Positions 1-10,655 of a stretch of 64,000 nucleotides of DNA are shown here, piece after piece (the stretch's first letter is position 1; the number at the start of each line of letters is the position of its first letter). Origin of the DNA: Pyxicephalus adspersus (Eukaryota; Chordata; Amphibia; Anura; Pyxicephalidae). The position numbers and the translations under genes are program-made. The DNA lies in assembly GCF_032062135.1 (NCBI RefSeq), contig NC_092861.1, forward strand, positions 3,227,931 to 3,291,930, written 5' to 3'. The notes below the pieces were generated by a model that had not been told where the DNA came from, made no database searches, and was given only the letters and a program-made list of their open reading frames with translations.

Positions 1-465
1 TAGCAACTCAAGTACATCCTGTTGGGAACCAAAGATAACGGCTTTCATGCTGTCATAGTACATATGTGATGTTACAAATAAACCAGAAAAACCAATGATC
101 TAAACCCTCATTTATTTTGTTTGTTGAGTTCAAAGATAAACTCCAAGGAGCTCTCACAAATAAGGCCACCATTTCGAGGAGTGCTAAACATATTCAACCA
201 TGTTAAATGACCAATGTAGGTGACTATTTGACGCAGCTTGGCTCCATGTTTATTCAAATGCTTTACATGTACCAATTATAGGTACCCTCAAAGACCAGTA
301 GAACCTTGGTGACCTCCTTGTCCATTTTTGACACAGATTGTCATTAAGCCTTCATAACAGGGCCGAGCTTTGCACCTATTGTGCTCAATATGAGGGCTTC
401 CCAATATGTTGCGTAGGGGTTCCAGTTGTGCATGCCTGCTGTGCACAATGAAAAGGGGCTATCAT
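1..465. other. Unassigned intron/intergenic sequence
   Basis: Nothing recognisable. The ORFs on both strands near 344-594 run into the SINE that follows and have no coding character. Confidence 0.5.
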
Positions 466-762
466 GGCAGCACGATAGCTCAGTGGTTAGCATCCAGGAC
501 ACTATCTGAATGGAGTTTGCAGGTTCTCCCGTGTTTGCGTGGATTTCCTCTGAGTACTCTGGTGTCATCCCACATCCCAAAAACATGCAGTTAAGTTAAT
601 TGGCTTGTCCCTAAAATTGACTCCAGACTGTATTGATGACATATAGCTATGGTAGGGACATTAAATTGTGAACTCCTATGAGTGACATGACTATGGACTT
701 TGTGGAGCACTGTGTGATATGTTGGTGCTATCTAAATATGGTGTAATATTAATAATAATAAT
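466..762 (+). repeat. tRNA-type SINE, internally deleted
   Basis: The head GGCAGCACGATAGCTCAGTG followed by GTTAGCA looks like a tRNA-derived box A. The body contains the conserved ATGGAGTTTGCAGGTTCTCCC and CCCACATCCCAAAAACATGC blocks. The 3' part ends with a TGATATGTTGGTGCTATCTAAA-like tail and (TAA)n. Compared with the copy at 42279-42596 (opposite strand), the segment between GTTAGCA and CACTATCTG is missing, which removes the box B region. It is therefore unlikely to have a working internal promoter. Confidence 0.8.
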
Positions 763-1740
763 CACCATCCTGCATTCACGGCTTTATGCACCTGTTGTAC
801 CCATTATTGTGGGCAGCCCTGCACTGTTTTTTTAGATCTTCACAACCAACTGTGCATATGAAGGCTGCCCACAACCCTTCTGGTTATGCATTTTATATTA
901 TAAAGTATATAAAGGATAAGCATAAAACACAAATAAAAATGATGGACAGGAACACCCAAAGTTCACAGAAGGGCAGGAACAAAGTAAGGAATGGCTGGGA
1001 GGTCATGGTGTTCAGGTATCCAATCCATATAAGACAGCAGGGGCTGCGATATCAGTAAGAAGTCCAAAGTGCAAGAATACGCTTAGTACAAAAATACTAA
1101 TACAATTCCAACTATCTATACTGACCAAGAGAAACAACCTCATATGACTTTAGTTAAAACATTATTTGAGTATAAACCCATTTTGTATTACAGGGTTGAA
1201 TGATATTTGGACAACTGATAGCAGTATAATAGTAATAATGATGTCATTATTATTCAGGAAAGTAAAAAATACAGGACATGGATTTTTAACAAACAATAAA
1301 AAAAACACCTTTTTTTAACTGCTGATACAGTAAAGAAAAATACGAGGGCAGGTTACTTCTAAAAAAGCAGACTTCACAAAGATATCAGAACACAAGGAAC
1401 AAGGATCTCCTGTGGGACCGAGCGAAGTTCAACACTCCACATCTGTAAAATCTCTGACTGCTCTCAAAAATAGAAACTGCAGTCTCAGAGCAGAATGCAG
1501 ACTTTCCGTAAAGGTTAAAGGTCTGTTGCCAGAATTGGAATATGTGAAACATGAAAGAGGAGTCTGGAGCCCTTGTATTGGAAAACACTTTCCTGCTGAA
1601 TGAAATCATACAGCTAAATCAGGATGCAGGCTGGACCCCAACTGAGTATAGTGCGCACAGGCTACTGAAAACCTATGTAACATCGCAGGTCAGAGTCCTA
1701 AGACATACAGTATAGCAGCACAGACTATGTGAAGAAGAGC
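763..1740. other. Unassigned sequence
   Basis: Unique-looking, AT-rich sequence. Short ORFs at 1385-1609 lie on both strands and show no recognisable domain. Confidence 0.45.
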
Positions 1741-2130
1741 ATGGAAGCCCAGTGCAATATGATGTATTCTATTGCAGCCCAGAGCCATACGACACAATGC
1801 ATGGCAGCACATAATGATAGGATGCATAGCAAGACAGGCCAGAGCCATACGGTGCAGAGCAAGGCAGCCCAAAGCCATACGGTGCAGAGTAAGGCAGCCC
1901 AGAACTATACGGTGCAGAGCAAGGCAGCCCAGAACTATACGGTGCAGAGCAAGGCAGCCCAGAACTATACAGTGCAGCACAAGGCAGCCCATGGCAATAT
2001 GACACATTGCAGTGCAGCCCAGAGTGAAAGAATGAAAAGCATTGCAGCCAAGGGCAATCTGACCCAGGCAGATGGTGGATCAAAATGCACAACGCTGAGC
2101 ATGGCAGTTCACAATATAGAGTTCGAGGCC
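1741..2130. repeat. 30-bp minisatellite, about 13 units
   Basis: Units of exactly 30 bp run in register from 1741 to 2130. The core copies at 1831-1980 are close to AAGGCAGCCCAGAACTATAC followed by GGTGCAGAGC, and the outer units are more diverged. The period is a multiple of three and the unit lacks stops, so ORFs of 76 to 134 codons appear in several frames and on both strands. These are a by-product of the repeat, not evidence for a protein. Confidence 0.92.
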
Positions 2131-3221
2131 TAATGCCACAAGCGTGACCTCAGTCATGATCTTTTAACATGTTTGAATTCAGACCACCATTCGAACTCAG
2201 TCAAACTTTACTCCCTCTATTGTGCCAACATACCAGGAAATGTGAATATCGAGTTGGCTGCTGTTGGTGGGTCTCCCTTTCCCATCATGTGCCAGTGTGC
2301 AAGGGATTATAAAGCAAAATAGAAAAATACGCAATTGCAATAAATAATGCAATATCTACCTAGGAGTTTAGCTTTAAATGTCATTATAAACTGGACTATG
2401 GGGACCTAAAACTAAGTTGAAGCTATGACATTTTTTACCAATAAAAAAACCTCAACACTGATACTTTCCTTTCTGGAATATCCATTCTTTTTTACTCTTT
2501 GTAAAGTACATATAATGGAGCACCTTTGCCTTTGTGCGAGCACTGCAGGGAGTTTAGAATTGGCAATTTCTCAAAGATCATTTATCTAATAATATTGAGG
2601 GCAGCCTCCTCCGCCCGGTGCTATCCATTTGACGCTATGACAGATGGTGATAAAGTTGTGAGCACAAGTGAAAGTCAGAGGAGTAGAAAATTTAGGCCAA
2701 ATGGAAAGAGCAAAGAACTGAAAATCATATACATCAGTCATTGGGTAATCTGGGTGACAACCACGAGGTGGACCAGGGAAATTGGCTTTCTCATCTACAG
2801 GATGTGTTTGCTTGCCAAGGTTTCCTAGATGCAAACCAAACCGGGCACCCGAGGACAGAGAACAAAATCTACAGCCCTAATATGTGGCTACTTCCACAGG
2901 GAGGCTTTTATAAATTTTTTATTTGATTTTCCTTTTCTTTAGATAGAAAAAGGATTGCAATACACCGCATTGCTGCAAATTTTAGTAGAGGAAGGGCTCT
3001 GCTTTATCATATGTCAGCCACCAGCAAGAGTAGCACAGTAGTGGCTTCACCAGATTTAGGTTCATCCTAATGCCAACATCTACAATTGCACCCCAAGTAC
3101 CTGGTACTACAGAGGTATGGTAGTCCTTCCCCCATGTGACTGTGCTGGTTTTTTGTGACAAGCTGCACAGGATACAGAATTATCAGATGGAGAAGAGATG
3201 TTTGTAGTGATGTAATCTGAG
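2131..3221. other. Unassigned sequence
   Basis: No gene or clear repeat seen. A few short ORFs overlap on opposite strands around 2526-2834. Confidence 0.4.
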
Positions 3222-3355
3222 AATTTTTTTAAGTTGGTGGGAAGAAATTGTAGGCAGGTGGCACCCCCTGTATTGTGAGCAAGCTCCTCAGTAACCACCC
3301 AAAGGCTGCCAAGGTGGTGCATCCAGCTAGGTTGGGGGGGTCTGGGGGAGCACCG
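3222..3355 (-). mobile_element. Family A hAT-like MITE
   Basis: Contains the family blocks GTGGGAAGAAATTGTAGGCA, CCCTGTATTGTGA, CAGTAACCACCCAAA and a final GGGAGCACC. It is truncated at the 5' end by a T-run. The family name is mine and the hAT link is inferred from the ends and the 8-9 bp target duplication of the copy at 30995-31159. Confidence 0.75.
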
Positions 3356-3559
3356 CACTGGATCAGCCAACCATTTTCAGATGGTGAGGTCAACAGCAAT
3401 GGAAGCCGTTATTACAGGTTGTCTGTACGAACCCAAAATATCCAATTCATTCTTAGACAACCCTAAGCTTCCTTGCAAACCGCAAACAATTAAGGCCTTG
3501 GTTGTTTTGCTCTTGTTGCAAAGCTTTGACTGCCATCTCCAGACCGGGCACGGTCTTCT

Positions 3560-3640
3560 TCGGGCTGGGCATTTTAATTTATGCCAAGTTCTTTGCCCAG
3601 GATCATCTTTGGGCTGGGCATTTTAATGTATGCCAACCTG
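3560..3640. repeat. Short direct duplication
   Basis: The block GGGCTGGGCATTTTAAT plus TATGCCAA occurs twice about 50 bp apart. Confidence 0.75.
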
Positions 3641-4037
3641 TTTGTATCTTTAAGATAAAGATGAACATCATACAGTACCTAAATTTGGTTCACAGAAGGT
3701 CGGACACACTTTCATTATGGAACCAGATATGGGAGTCTGTCCCGAATGAAGTCCATAAAAGACAAATCTTCCTCTTCAAGGATGAAATGTCCTTAGTGTA
3801 TGTTCTCTGCTGAGGAAAATATCCCATGAATGTCCAATCCAAAGAGGAAAAAAGCCGTTGTTTGTCCAATAAAATATTTATGAAAATAGCAAATTCTGAA
3901 CAGCTGAGACTCCAACCTATTGTGGGATCAAACCCGAACCTAATTCCTAATAGTAGACACAGTCTATTCTGCTTTAAGGTTCCACAGTAAGGGCATAACT
4001 GCTGAACGTACAAAAAAAAAAAAAAAAAAATACACAG

Positions 4038-4186
4038 CCTTCGACCTTTTTAACATGGGGGAACCCCTTAAAATAACTTTCAGTTCTTAGGGAGCCTCTA
4101 CCATAATATACTGTGAGCTGGGGATATAGCATCATGAAAAACGCTATTCACAGAGCTAGTCATTGGGGAGAATGTCACCCTTAAGC
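4038..4186 (+). mobile_element. Family B hAT-like element, fragment
   Basis: Shares ACATGGGGGAACCCCTTAAA, the GGGAGCCTCTACCATAATA region and GAATGTCACCCTTA with the copies at 22031-22300 and 26411-26638. The right third is missing. Confidence 0.65.
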
Positions 4187-4187
4187 T

Positions 4188-4418
4188 GCGTGGAATATTT
4201 GTCGTTGGATAGGATCTTTCACAATCCTGTACAGCGTCGTTCAGTTCTATGGAGAGGGGAGATCGATGGAGCAGCACCCTGCTGCTCTCTCTCCCCTATA
4301 CTATTATTATGATCGTTCATGGTCCATGACGAGAGCTGTACACATGCCAAATTGTCGTCTGATATCAGCTCTGAGGCGATTATCGGATGAGAATCATCTG
4401 TACGTTGCCCTACAGATG
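4188..4418. repeat. Family G dispersed repeat
   Basis: Begins near GTCGTTGGATAGGATCTTTC and ends near GAGAATCATCTGTACGTTGC. It shares ATGGAGAGGGGAG, AGCACCCTGCTGCT and GTGTACAGCTCTC-like blocks (here GAGAGCTGTACACATGCCA) with 29630-30160. The mobile-element class is unknown to me. Confidence 0.6.
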
Positions 4419-5550
4419 GTAAATAACCTGAGATACACAATATGCTTATGGCTCAAGAAACCTCTAGCCCACCCTTCGAAGGAGCCCTATGGTCCCATGC
4501 AACCCTGCTTGAGAAACACTGTGTTTACAAGACAGCACTGGGCTGTTTAACACTGCACAAATATGCAATACAGATGGGTATATCAGGAAGGATGACTGCC
4601 TTTCAAAGGCTTATTATAATATGTGTTTTAGAATCATGTTAAAAGCTTAAAGCTGTGTGAACGGGGGTCACAAAATAAACATATTTATTATACCCAAATT
4701 CCTCATCACAGACAATAAGACAAGTTATAAAGCTATTGTTTTTAATTGCAACACTGTTCCCACAAACACATCCCGTAACGACGCCTTCAAAGCGTCGCAT
4801 AACGTATAGAAAAAAAACTTTTCAAGTGGGTCCAATTATTCCGCAGCACCACAATGCCTTCCATATCATAAAAGACGATGCTAAACATACAGGAGGTCAC
4901 TGAGAGGCTAGATTTCCTCTCTCTCTGCCTGCAGGGTAAATTTCCTGCCATTTTTCCTTGTCCGTCAGACCACAAGAAAAATTTATTGCTCATATTACTA
5001 TATACTTTAGCATTGTTGGCTTTGTGGTCACAAGAATAGAAAAATTCTACTGATAAATGCCCGGTTTCGTATTTATTTGTATAGGACATAAACAGCGGCA
5101 GGGTCGATATAGAAAAAGGGCCGAGAATGTATGATCCAAGTTCTCTTCTGAATGAAGCTACTATATATCACGTACAGTATTTTGTAGGACATATAAATCT
5201 TTCCCATTACATTCGAGGACAGAGAAACCCAGGGTAACAATTAGAATTAATTGGTCAATTGTAAATGCAATTCAGGACACAATGCTACAAAGCTTCACCC
5301 AATCCCATTAATGGACTGGAAGTAGACTGGTGACCGTTTTCTATCTTTGATCTGTTTTAATGCTGAAAGCTGAAAAGGACCATGCAACACTTCTGGTAGT
5401 GTCTGAAGCCTGGATACCCATCGTGGTCCCAATTCTCTGACCCCCTGTAGATATGATGAGATCGGAGGATGAACCCACAATGTACAAGGAGAGACTGGCA
5501 TAAGGCACTACTGACAGCCTTCTATGTACCTTTCTCTTTCTTCTGGGACT
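4419..5550. other. Unassigned sequence
   Basis: No exon or repeat recognised. Several short ORFs lie on both strands with no shared domain. Confidence 0.4.
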
Positions 5551-5796
5551 GCTGTGGTTAGGGGTTCCTTAAGCGATGAGTAATTTTTGCTACTCAGGTC
5601 ATTTACCACTAACACCAACAATCTATTTGGCTATCTATCTGTTTGGGTAGCATTTCATCCCACTGGCCAGCAATGAAAGAGGCATTCTTCCATTGAGCAC
5701 CAGATAGATGGACCATGATACAGGCATATCATAAAAATTGACAGGGGTTCCCCGAGACCTGAAAGTATTTTCAAGGGTTCCACCATTGTTGAGGAC
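5551..5796 (-). mobile_element. Family B hAT-like element
   Basis: On the minus strand it reads like the other family B copies: GGAACCC, then GGTCTCGGGGAACCCCTGTC, then CAATGGAAGAATGCC and CATTGCTGGCC. It is diverged but keeps the order of blocks. Confidence 0.65.
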
Positions 5797-5839
5797 AGGC
5801 TGGTCTACATACTGTCTCCGTATTTTTCCCATACATTTT

Positions 5840-5984
5840 TTTTTTCAAGCTGGGTGGGAAGAAGCTGAACGGGTGGTGGCCGCTGTATTGTGATCCAACT
5901 TTTCAGTAACACCCAAAAACAGCCTGGCGGTTGGTGAAAAACGCCGGGTGGTGCGCCCAGCTAAAAAGGCCAGGGGAGGACACT
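5840..5984 (-). mobile_element. Family A hAT-like MITE
   Basis: AAGCTGGGTGGGAAGAAGCT, CTGTATTGTGATCCAACTTT, GTGGTGCGCCCAGCTAAAAA and a terminal GGGGAGGACACT match the family. It starts about 40 bp after the family B copy that precedes it. Confidence 0.85.
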
Positions 5985-7118
5985 TTGCCTCACTGGCCCA
6001 ACTCTTCTGTCTGTCCCTACAAAAACATTATATATGTAGCTACCAAAGGACCATCAAAATGGAATACCAAACAAAACTACTTGTATTGACAGATCAAGGC
6101 TGCCGGCATCACATCTAATAGCCAGTAGGACATAGGATCAAAATCCAAAGAGTAGGACCATGTAGCTTTCAGCTCAATTATGAATTATATTAGGTTTTTA
6201 GGCCCTGCCCAGTCACAAAATGTCTAACAAGAAGGACCCTGGGAGATATGAGACAGTTCAGGCATAGTCAAGAGAGACCACATGACCTATGCCTTAGCCT
6301 TGCTCATTAGAACATGCACTGAAGCAATGCAGAAGCTTTATTGGGTTCAGGTCAAATACAAAAAAAAATTTCTACATGTCACTGGGCAATGAAAAGCTTA
6401 CAGCACAATACAAAATTTTTATGATAAAAGCCAAGTTCTGTAAATGATGATCTACAGGCTCCACCCCACAATTACCACTGGCGTAGTTGCGCTCTTCAAA
6501 AAGAGGTGGTGTATCAGGTATAAGCTGGCACATCAACGTAGTTCTACATGGCTGTTCTCATGGAGAAAGTCACCACGGCCTTGCAGAATTCAGTCCTGGG
6601 GGGTCAGCTGAAATAAATAGCTGTCAGAAGAGCAACGGCCTAAATGGAACAGTGAGTACGGAGTATTGTGGCATGTTCCGGGTTACAGAAGAATGTCTCA
6701 CGCATAAAATTCTCTGGAGAGCAGCCGACTGGCAGCCACACAAAGGAGAGCGAGAGGGGCGAAGTCATACAGTGTTACCGGGACTTAAACGGCTCTAACT
6801 ACTGCAAGTCTAACCAAGTATGTGTTTGTTTACAGATCTCATAAACCTGCAGGTGAATCAATCCTGGCAAGAGGACCTGAACCTTCCAAATGTCAAAATG
6901 AAGAATAATGGCCTCTGGATAATACATGAATACCTTTAAAATTACCATAATTGAGCTTATAAAACAACTGTTTCATTTTAAACCATATTGTTTATGTCCT
7001 TTGCTACACCTTAGTCTTTGCAGCCACTGTTAACACACCAGCAATGACTGCGTGGCATTTCTCCAGGCAGGTTTTCTCCATGGGACAACTGAATTACAGA
7101 AGAGACGTTGTCACCCTG
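5985..7118. other. Unassigned sequence
   Basis: Nothing recognised. The 103-codon ORF at 6487-6798 has no visible domain or splice context. Confidence 0.4.
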
Positions 7119-7545
7119 TAACACAGGGGTGTCAAACTCAAAAAAAAAAAAAAAATGAGGAAGTTTACTACTCTTTATAACTAACAAAAACAAACCCCTC
7201 TAACAAACCCTAAACACACACTTTAGGGTTGAAAAGACTAATTTCTATTGGTCTATACAGGTTGTCTGTTGTTCATCCTCTCACATCACAAGTTTCTCTG
7301 ACACTAAATATTACACTATGAAGTATCTAATGGATTGAAACAAACACAATGACCCTGGTAGTAAGGCACCGTGTGATCATTGCCTAGGCTTTGTGTCACA
7401 TGATGGGTGTGTATTGAAAATGATGATGTGAGGTGCTAACGCAGGCGGACGGGCCAGATGTAGTTTATTTTGTGATTTCTTTTGGGGGGCCAAAAAAATA
7501 GGACCTTGAGGGACAGATTTGGCCCGTGACTGTTCATGTCTGACT
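7119..7545. mobile_element. Probable decayed hAT-type element
   Basis: Starts with ACAGGGGTGTCAAACTC next to an A-run and ends with GGGACAGATTTGGCCCGTGA. These two motifs are typical of the ends of vertebrate hAT non-autonomous elements (established knowledge). No transposase ORF remains. Confidence 0.55.
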
Positions 7546-7552
7546 GTTCATG

Positions 7553-7880
7553 TGAGCAAATTTGGAAGGAGATTTGGTTATGTCACTATTGCGTTGCGCA
7601 CTGTTCTTGCTGGAGAAGAAACTGTACCTTAAGATCTGCATTGCAAGGATCTCTCTGCTTCATTCATTCTGTGCATTTGTGCTTCCTCCACCTTTACCAC
7701 TCTTTCCCAAGGCATGGTATGTCAGCAACCAGCTGCAGGGAGACAACAAGCAATAATGCTCAATTGATCACTGTCCTCCCTGCAGGAGGTATAACATAAA
7801 GGTAGTGAAATCCTGCTTCTACGAAGATGGCAGCTTCCATGCACAGACACAGTTCAGAACAAGTTATCGGACCTTGGTAA
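7553..7880 (+). repeat. Family D dispersed repeat
   Basis: Shares TTGCTGGAGAAGAAACTGTA, GCAAGGATCTCTCTGCTTCA, GTGCTTCCTCCACC and a final AAGATGGCAGCTTCCATG block with the copies at 24700-24975 (minus) and 51945-52220 (plus). No terminal repeats were recognised. Confidence 0.65.
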
Positions 7881-9319
7881 ATCTTTATTATTGGATATGC
7901 TTTGTACCCTTAGAGGAAGCAAACAATTGACAGAGCATCAACTAGAGAGAGAAGAAAAATGGGAGGGAAGAAAAATGGAAGAGCAACCATTCTATTCCTT
8001 CATGTTCCCTGCATGTAAATTTAACAAGAATGCGAAAAAATGCCCCTGCCAAGGGGGGTTTATTGGAACATTGCAAACACATATTTAAGCTAGGTACAGT
8101 TGCTAGATAATTATTATCTGAAAATCCAGAGGTTCCCTGATGCCATTCAGTGATCCTCTGTTTTGGACCACCAACGGCCAACTGGGGGCAACCGCTATTA
8201 TTTCCCATGGGGGAGCTGCAGCAGGGTGCTCCCCGCCTATTTCTCCCTCTCCATAGAATTCAACAGCGGTGTGGGACTACCTCTCATTTGTGCTACTTTC
8301 TCTGGGACCTATATACAGCTGAATATCTGTGCATCCTACTGAACGTAGTGGAAAAATGCCCAGAAACCAAGTGGCTGGAGATAACCTGGGACAGGGGAGT
8401 AACTAGGAAAACATAAATCTGTCTCTGTAATTACACTGTCACCGAGAATGGAGGCTTCTCAATCAGGAGGTGATTGATGAGCTGTGGTCACACTGGAAGT
8501 GAGTACAGCTGAGCGATGCACAAATACCAACAGCAGCCCCGGGGTTTATTCAGCTACTCAGGGGGGATTCCTGGGGAAAACAAACATTCTCAGGTGTTTT
8601 TTACCTACAAGGATAGTTATTCACAGGTCAGGGTGAAGACAGGAGGTGCTAATGCTAGCCAAGCTTTTTGTATTCATGATTTCCAGCAATTTGCAATGGG
8701 AAATGTTACCTGTAGAAGTCAAAACAAAAATGATAGGTCCACTTTAAGGTCTGGGTTTGCAGTGTGCTGCGTATTGAGTATTGCCAGAGCTGTTACAGCC
8801 CAATTTCTTTTGGAGGTGCAAATTCTGCAGACGACATCCTAATCCATGGGTTACTCTTTGATGGGGTAAAGGATGGGAATCTGAGCTTTGCTACCCTAAC
8901 GTCGGAGCTTTCACCGCACTCACTGGTAATCTAAGCCTGCTGGGCTAATGATTAAGAAGCAGCAACAAAGGTTGAGGAAACACAGAAACATAGAATTGAT
9001 GTAGCAAGAGGGTAATGACATCACCAAATCTCTATGAGGATACACAACAAGAAAACCCAAACACAGGAAGAGCACGGCTATTTTTAAGAAGAAATTCTAG
9101 GGAAATTTTGCAAAGTACTGCTTTGGCACAACCGACATGACCTCACTGCTGTGGCGCAGATAAATAATGACAAAAACTCCTTTTACCTGTAAACCAAAGA
9201 AATTGTATGTATTCTGTAATGATCCAGAGAAAAGCAGGAGGAAGCAATAACAGGAGCTACTGTTTCCCAGTGCTCTTTGGAAAGCTAAAGGTCCAAATGT
9301 ACCACAACGTTCTGTAGTG
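7881..9319. other. Mostly unassigned; possible family G fragment at 8088-8330
   Basis: The segment AAGCTAGGTACAGTTGCTAG with a later GCAGGGTGCTCCCCGCC and CTCCATAGAATTC resembles family G, but weakly. The rest shows nothing. Confidence 0.4.
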
Positions 9320-10655
9320 GGTCCTGATTCTGCTATATAGATAGAACTGTGGGGTCACCATCACTAGAGGGGTCACCAGCAGGGGGAAGGAGGTCCTGAT
9401 TCCTCTATATAATCACTAGAGGGGTCACCAGCAGGGGGAAGGAGGTCCTGATTCCTCTATATAGATAGAATTGTGGGGTCACCATCGCTAGAGGGGTCAC
9501 CAGCAGGGGGAAGGAGGTCCTGATTCCTCTATATAGATAAAATTGTGGGGTCACTATTGCTAGAGGGGTCACCAGCAGAAGGAAGGAGGTCCTAATTCGC
9601 CTATATAGATAGAATTGTGAGGTCACCATCACTAGAGGGGTCATCAGGAGGAGGAAGGAGGTCCTGCTTCCTCTATATAGATAGAATTGTGGGGTCACCA
9701 TCACTAGAGGGGTCACCAGNNNNNNNNNNNNNNNNNNNNNNNNNNNNNNNNNNNNNNNNNNNNNNNNNNNNNNNNNNNNNNNNNNNNNNNNNNNNNNNNN
9801 NNNNNNNNNNNNNNNNNNNNNNNNNNNNNNNNNNNNNNNNNNNNNNNNNNNNNNNNNNNNNNNNNNNNNNNNNNNNNNNNNNNNNNNNNNNNNNNNNNNN
9901 NNNNNNNNNNNNNNNNNNNNNNNNNNNNNNNNNNNNNNNNNNNNNNNNNNNNNNNNNNNNNNNNNNNNNNNNNNNNNNNNNNNNNNNNNNNNNNNNNNNN
10001 NNNNNNNNNNNNNNNNNNNNNNNNNNNNNNNNNNNNNNNNNNNNNNNNNNNNNNNNNNNNNNNNNNNNNNNNNNNNNNNNNNNNNNNNNNNNNNNNNNNN
10101 NNNNNNNNNNNNNNNNNNNNNNNNNNNNNNNNNNNNNNNNNNNNNNNNNNNNNNNNNNNNNNNNNNNNNCTATATAGATAGAATTGTGGGGTCACCATCA
10201 CTAGAGGGGTCACCAGGAGGAGGAAGGAGGTCCTGATTCCCCTAGATAGAATTGTGGGGTCACCATCACTAGAGGGGTCATCAGCAGGAAGAAGGATGTC
10301 CTGATTCCTCTATATAGATAGAATTGTGGGGTCACCATTACTAGAGGGGTCACCAGCAAGAGGAAGGAGGTCCTGATTCTCCTATATAGATAGAATTGTG
10401 GGGTCACCATCAACTAGAGGGGTCACCAGCAAGAGGAAGGAGGTCCTGATTCTCCTATATAGATAGAATTGTGGGGTCACCATCATTAGAGGGGTCACCA
10501 GCAGGAAGAAGAAGGTCCTGATTCCCCCATATAGATAGAATTGTGGGGTCACCATCACTAGAGGGGTCACCAACAGGAGAAAGGAGGTCCTGAGTCCCTA
10601 TATAGATAGAATTGTGGGTGGAGGAGGTCCTCATTTTCCTAAATAGATAGAATTG
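9320..10655. repeat. 72-bp minisatellite (interrupted by assembly gap)
   Basis: The unit contains TATATAGATAGAATTGTGGG, GTCACCATCACTAGAGGGGT, CACCAGCAGGGGGAAGGAGG and TCCTGATTCC. GGGGTCACC blocks at 9475, 9547, 9619 and 9691 are exactly 72 bp apart. A shortened unit lies near 9410 and the right end decays after 10600. The period is a multiple of three, which explains long open frames on the minus strand. Confidence 0.95.
9720..10169. other. Assembly gap (450 N)
   Basis: An uninterrupted run of N inside the 72-bp array. The true array length is unknown, and 450 may be an estimate rather than a measurement. Confidence 0.99.

Noticed and set aside
466..762. A tRNA gene
   Set aside because: Only a box A-like head is present, box B is missing, and the body and (TAA)n tail show a SINE.
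1690..2133. Several long ORFs on both strands (up to 134 codons)
   Set aside because: All arise from a 30-bp tandem repeat without stops. Frames on both strands are open for the same reason.
9320..10655. A CRISPR array
   Set aside because: The units are contiguous 72-bp repeats without unique spacers, and the DNA is vertebrate.
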